Shown: positions 32,771-33,755 of the stretch, one piece after another
Position numbering within the stretch: position 1 is the first letter of the stretch
Layout: each line of letters opens with the position of its first letter
Source: an uncultured Gluconobacter sp.
GTDB lineage: Bacteria > Pseudomonadota > Alphaproteobacteria > Acetobacterales > Acetobacteraceae
NCBI GenBank assembly: GCA_937880175.1
Contig: CALFLO010000030.1
Coordinates: forward strand, 1-33,755
Direction of reading: 5' to 3'
DNA length: 33,755 bases
Program-made: the position numbers and the translations under genes
Notes under the pieces: generated by a model
What the model was told of the DNA's origin: nothing
The model's database searches: none
The model's input: the letters and a program-made list of their open reading frames with translations, nothing else

Positions 32771-32799
32771 TGAAAAACATCTGTCTGGCGAGGACAGGA

Positions 32800-33567
32800 T
32801 CAGAACATGTCGTCGAATCCGCCGCCGCCGTCACCACCACCGAAGTCACCGCCGCCACCAGAATCGCCGCCGCCGAAATCGGAGTTGGAGAAATTGCCAG
32901 CATCTGTGCCCGAGCCGCCAAACGGATCGGAAGCCGAAGCATCGCCGCCGTAATTGTTGATGATGGTGTCGCCACCCGTGCCCCAGCCACCGGCTGCATC
33001 GCCGCCGCTGTGATGGTCGGAGAACAGGCCTTCAAGCGCGTTGGCGGCCATCATGCCACCCGCCACACCTGCGGCCGTCGTCAGGGCCGAACCGAGGAAG
33101 CCCGAACCGCCGCGCTGAAACATGCCCGGCTGATAGCCCGGCGGGTAAGCATACTGCTGCTGCGGCATGAAGTTCGGCGGCGGAGCAGCCTGTGAGCCCC
33201 AGCCCGGCGGCGGCGCGGACTGCTGCGGACGGTTGCCGCCGCTGAAGAGGCCACCAAACAGGCCCGGCTTGGACGCACCGGACTGCTGCACCTGTGCGAG
33301 CTGCTGCTGGGCCTGCTGGAGCTGGAACTCGAGCTGACGGATGCGGTTCTGCGCCTGTGCCAGAGCGGCTTCCTGCACCACGGCCATCTGGGTGACGCGG
33401 TAGCGGGCTTCCGGATATTTCTGGAAGTTGTCGGCGATGAAGCGGTCCGCTTCGGGATCAATGGGCGGCAGAGGGGCGGCCGGCGGCTGTCCAGGCCCCG
33501 TGACCTGCGGCCCTCCCCCGACACGGGCGACGAAACGGGCGATCAGATCGCGTTCTTCGTTGTTCAT
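32800..33567 (-). CDS. DUF2076 domain-containing protein
   Basis: 255 aa. The N-terminal 100 residues are helical and match DUF2076 (MNNEERDLIARFV, ending in a Gln/Ala-rich coiled coil at about 65-95). A Pro/Gln/Gly linker follows, then a short hydrophobic Gly/Ala helix (FLGSALTTAAGVAGGMMAANAL, in fragments) and a Gly/Asp-rich tail ending GGGFDDMF. The tail resembles those of some periplasmic or membrane-associated ligand proteins, but no function is known to me. I chose ATG 33567 because GGAAGG is 9 nt upstream; ATGs at 33576 and 33573 sit too close to that site. It has its own terminator. Confidence 0.8.
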   Translation of the reverse strand: MNNEERDLIARFVARVGGGPQVTGPGQPPAAPLPPIDPEADRFIADNFQKYPEARYRVTQMAVVQEAALAQAQNRIRQLEFQLQQAQQQLAQVQQSGASKPGLFGGLFSGGNRPQQSAPPPGWGSQAAPPPNFMPQQQYAYPPGYQPGMFQRGGSGFLGSALTTAAGVAGGMMAANALEGLFSDHHSGGDAAGGWGTGGDTIINNYGGDASASDPFGGSGTDAGNFSNSDFGGGDSGGGGDFGGGDGGGGFDDMF

Positions 33568-33732
33568 CGTCATCATCCTTCCAGATGAAGAAATTGCAGA
33601 GCGTCAATCATATGATGCACGCGCACGCAGTCTACAAGATCGGCCACAAGATCGCGAAATGACGCTCCCTTCCGGTTATGGGCCGGTGGCTGTAAGGTGA
33701 CGCCCGATTTCTGCCAACCGGAGCCTATCGAA

Positions 33733-33755
33733 TTGTCTGCGACCCGGCCGCTCTG
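33733..33755 (+). CDS. Possible start of a gene running off the window
   Basis: TTG at 33733 is preceded by GGAG (33720-33723) at 9 nt spacing and stays open to the window end (LSATRPL). This is too short to identify and rests on a non-ATG start, so it is only a candidate. The rest of 33568-33732 holds no gene that I can support. Confidence 0.2.

Noticed and set aside
32817..32960. Short repeated GCCGCC/CCACC units that looked like a tandem DNA repeat
   Set aside because: They are codons for the Gly/Asp-rich tail of the DUF2076 protein, not an independent repeat.

Overview
The window is a gene-dense, GC-rich stretch of bacterial chromosome. It most resembles an acetic acid bacterium (Acetobacteraceae, Gluconobacter-like). 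That assignment is inference: it rests on an alphaproteobacterial gene order (dgt | erpA-xthA, argS-SPOR-scpA-scpB-tatB-tatC-serS), a class II DAHP synthase, a short GluRS, and general composition. I see no rRNA, tRNA, CRISPR array, insertion sequence or phage gene. No gene-free gap exceeds 300 bp. The longest are 16408-16654, 25597-25829 and 7175-7389.

Layout. 1-1929 (+): the tail of an upstream gene, a KirBac-type K+ channel and a LacX-like aldose epimerase, ending in a hairpin shared with the convergent gltX. 7174-1973 (-): alkB, class II DAHP synthase, a nicotinate phosphoribosyltransferase-like protein, an acidic unknown protein, then gltX; three of these genes are joined by ATGA overlaps. 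7390-8683 (+): a small exported protein and an alpha/beta hydrolase. 13120-8690 (-): fpr, gor and a FUSC-type exporter, a redox/stress cluster. 13256-15757 (+): a SUV3-like RNA helicase, divergent from fpr. 16407-15796 (-): an XRE regulator.

25596-16655 (-): a compact nine-gene run, dgt-argS-SPOR-scpA-scpB-tatB-tatC-serS-YbaY/META lipoprotein, with gaps or overlaps of -4 to 43 nt. It combines dNTP control, two tRNA synthetases, a division/envelope SPOR protein, condensin subunits and Tat export. Neither nagZ nor tatA, which I recall from related operons, is present. 25830-26955 (+): erpA-xthA, divergent from dgt. 27270-26998 (-): a small WxPGH-repeat exported protein. 27447-28469 (+): a secreted, apparently degenerate pepsin-fold protein in visibly more AT-rich DNA. 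32656-28494 (-): a Rieske/FAD reductase, aspS with a clear terminator, and a ferritin-like protein. 33567-32800 (-): a DUF2076 protein with its own terminator.

Most of the window is housekeeping. I found no convincing new multi-gene system. The points most worth a second look are the TatB hinge substitution with no adjacent tatA, the dyads lying on putative promoters of fpr and the XRE gene, the degenerate aspartic-protease-like protein, and the YbaY-META fusion.
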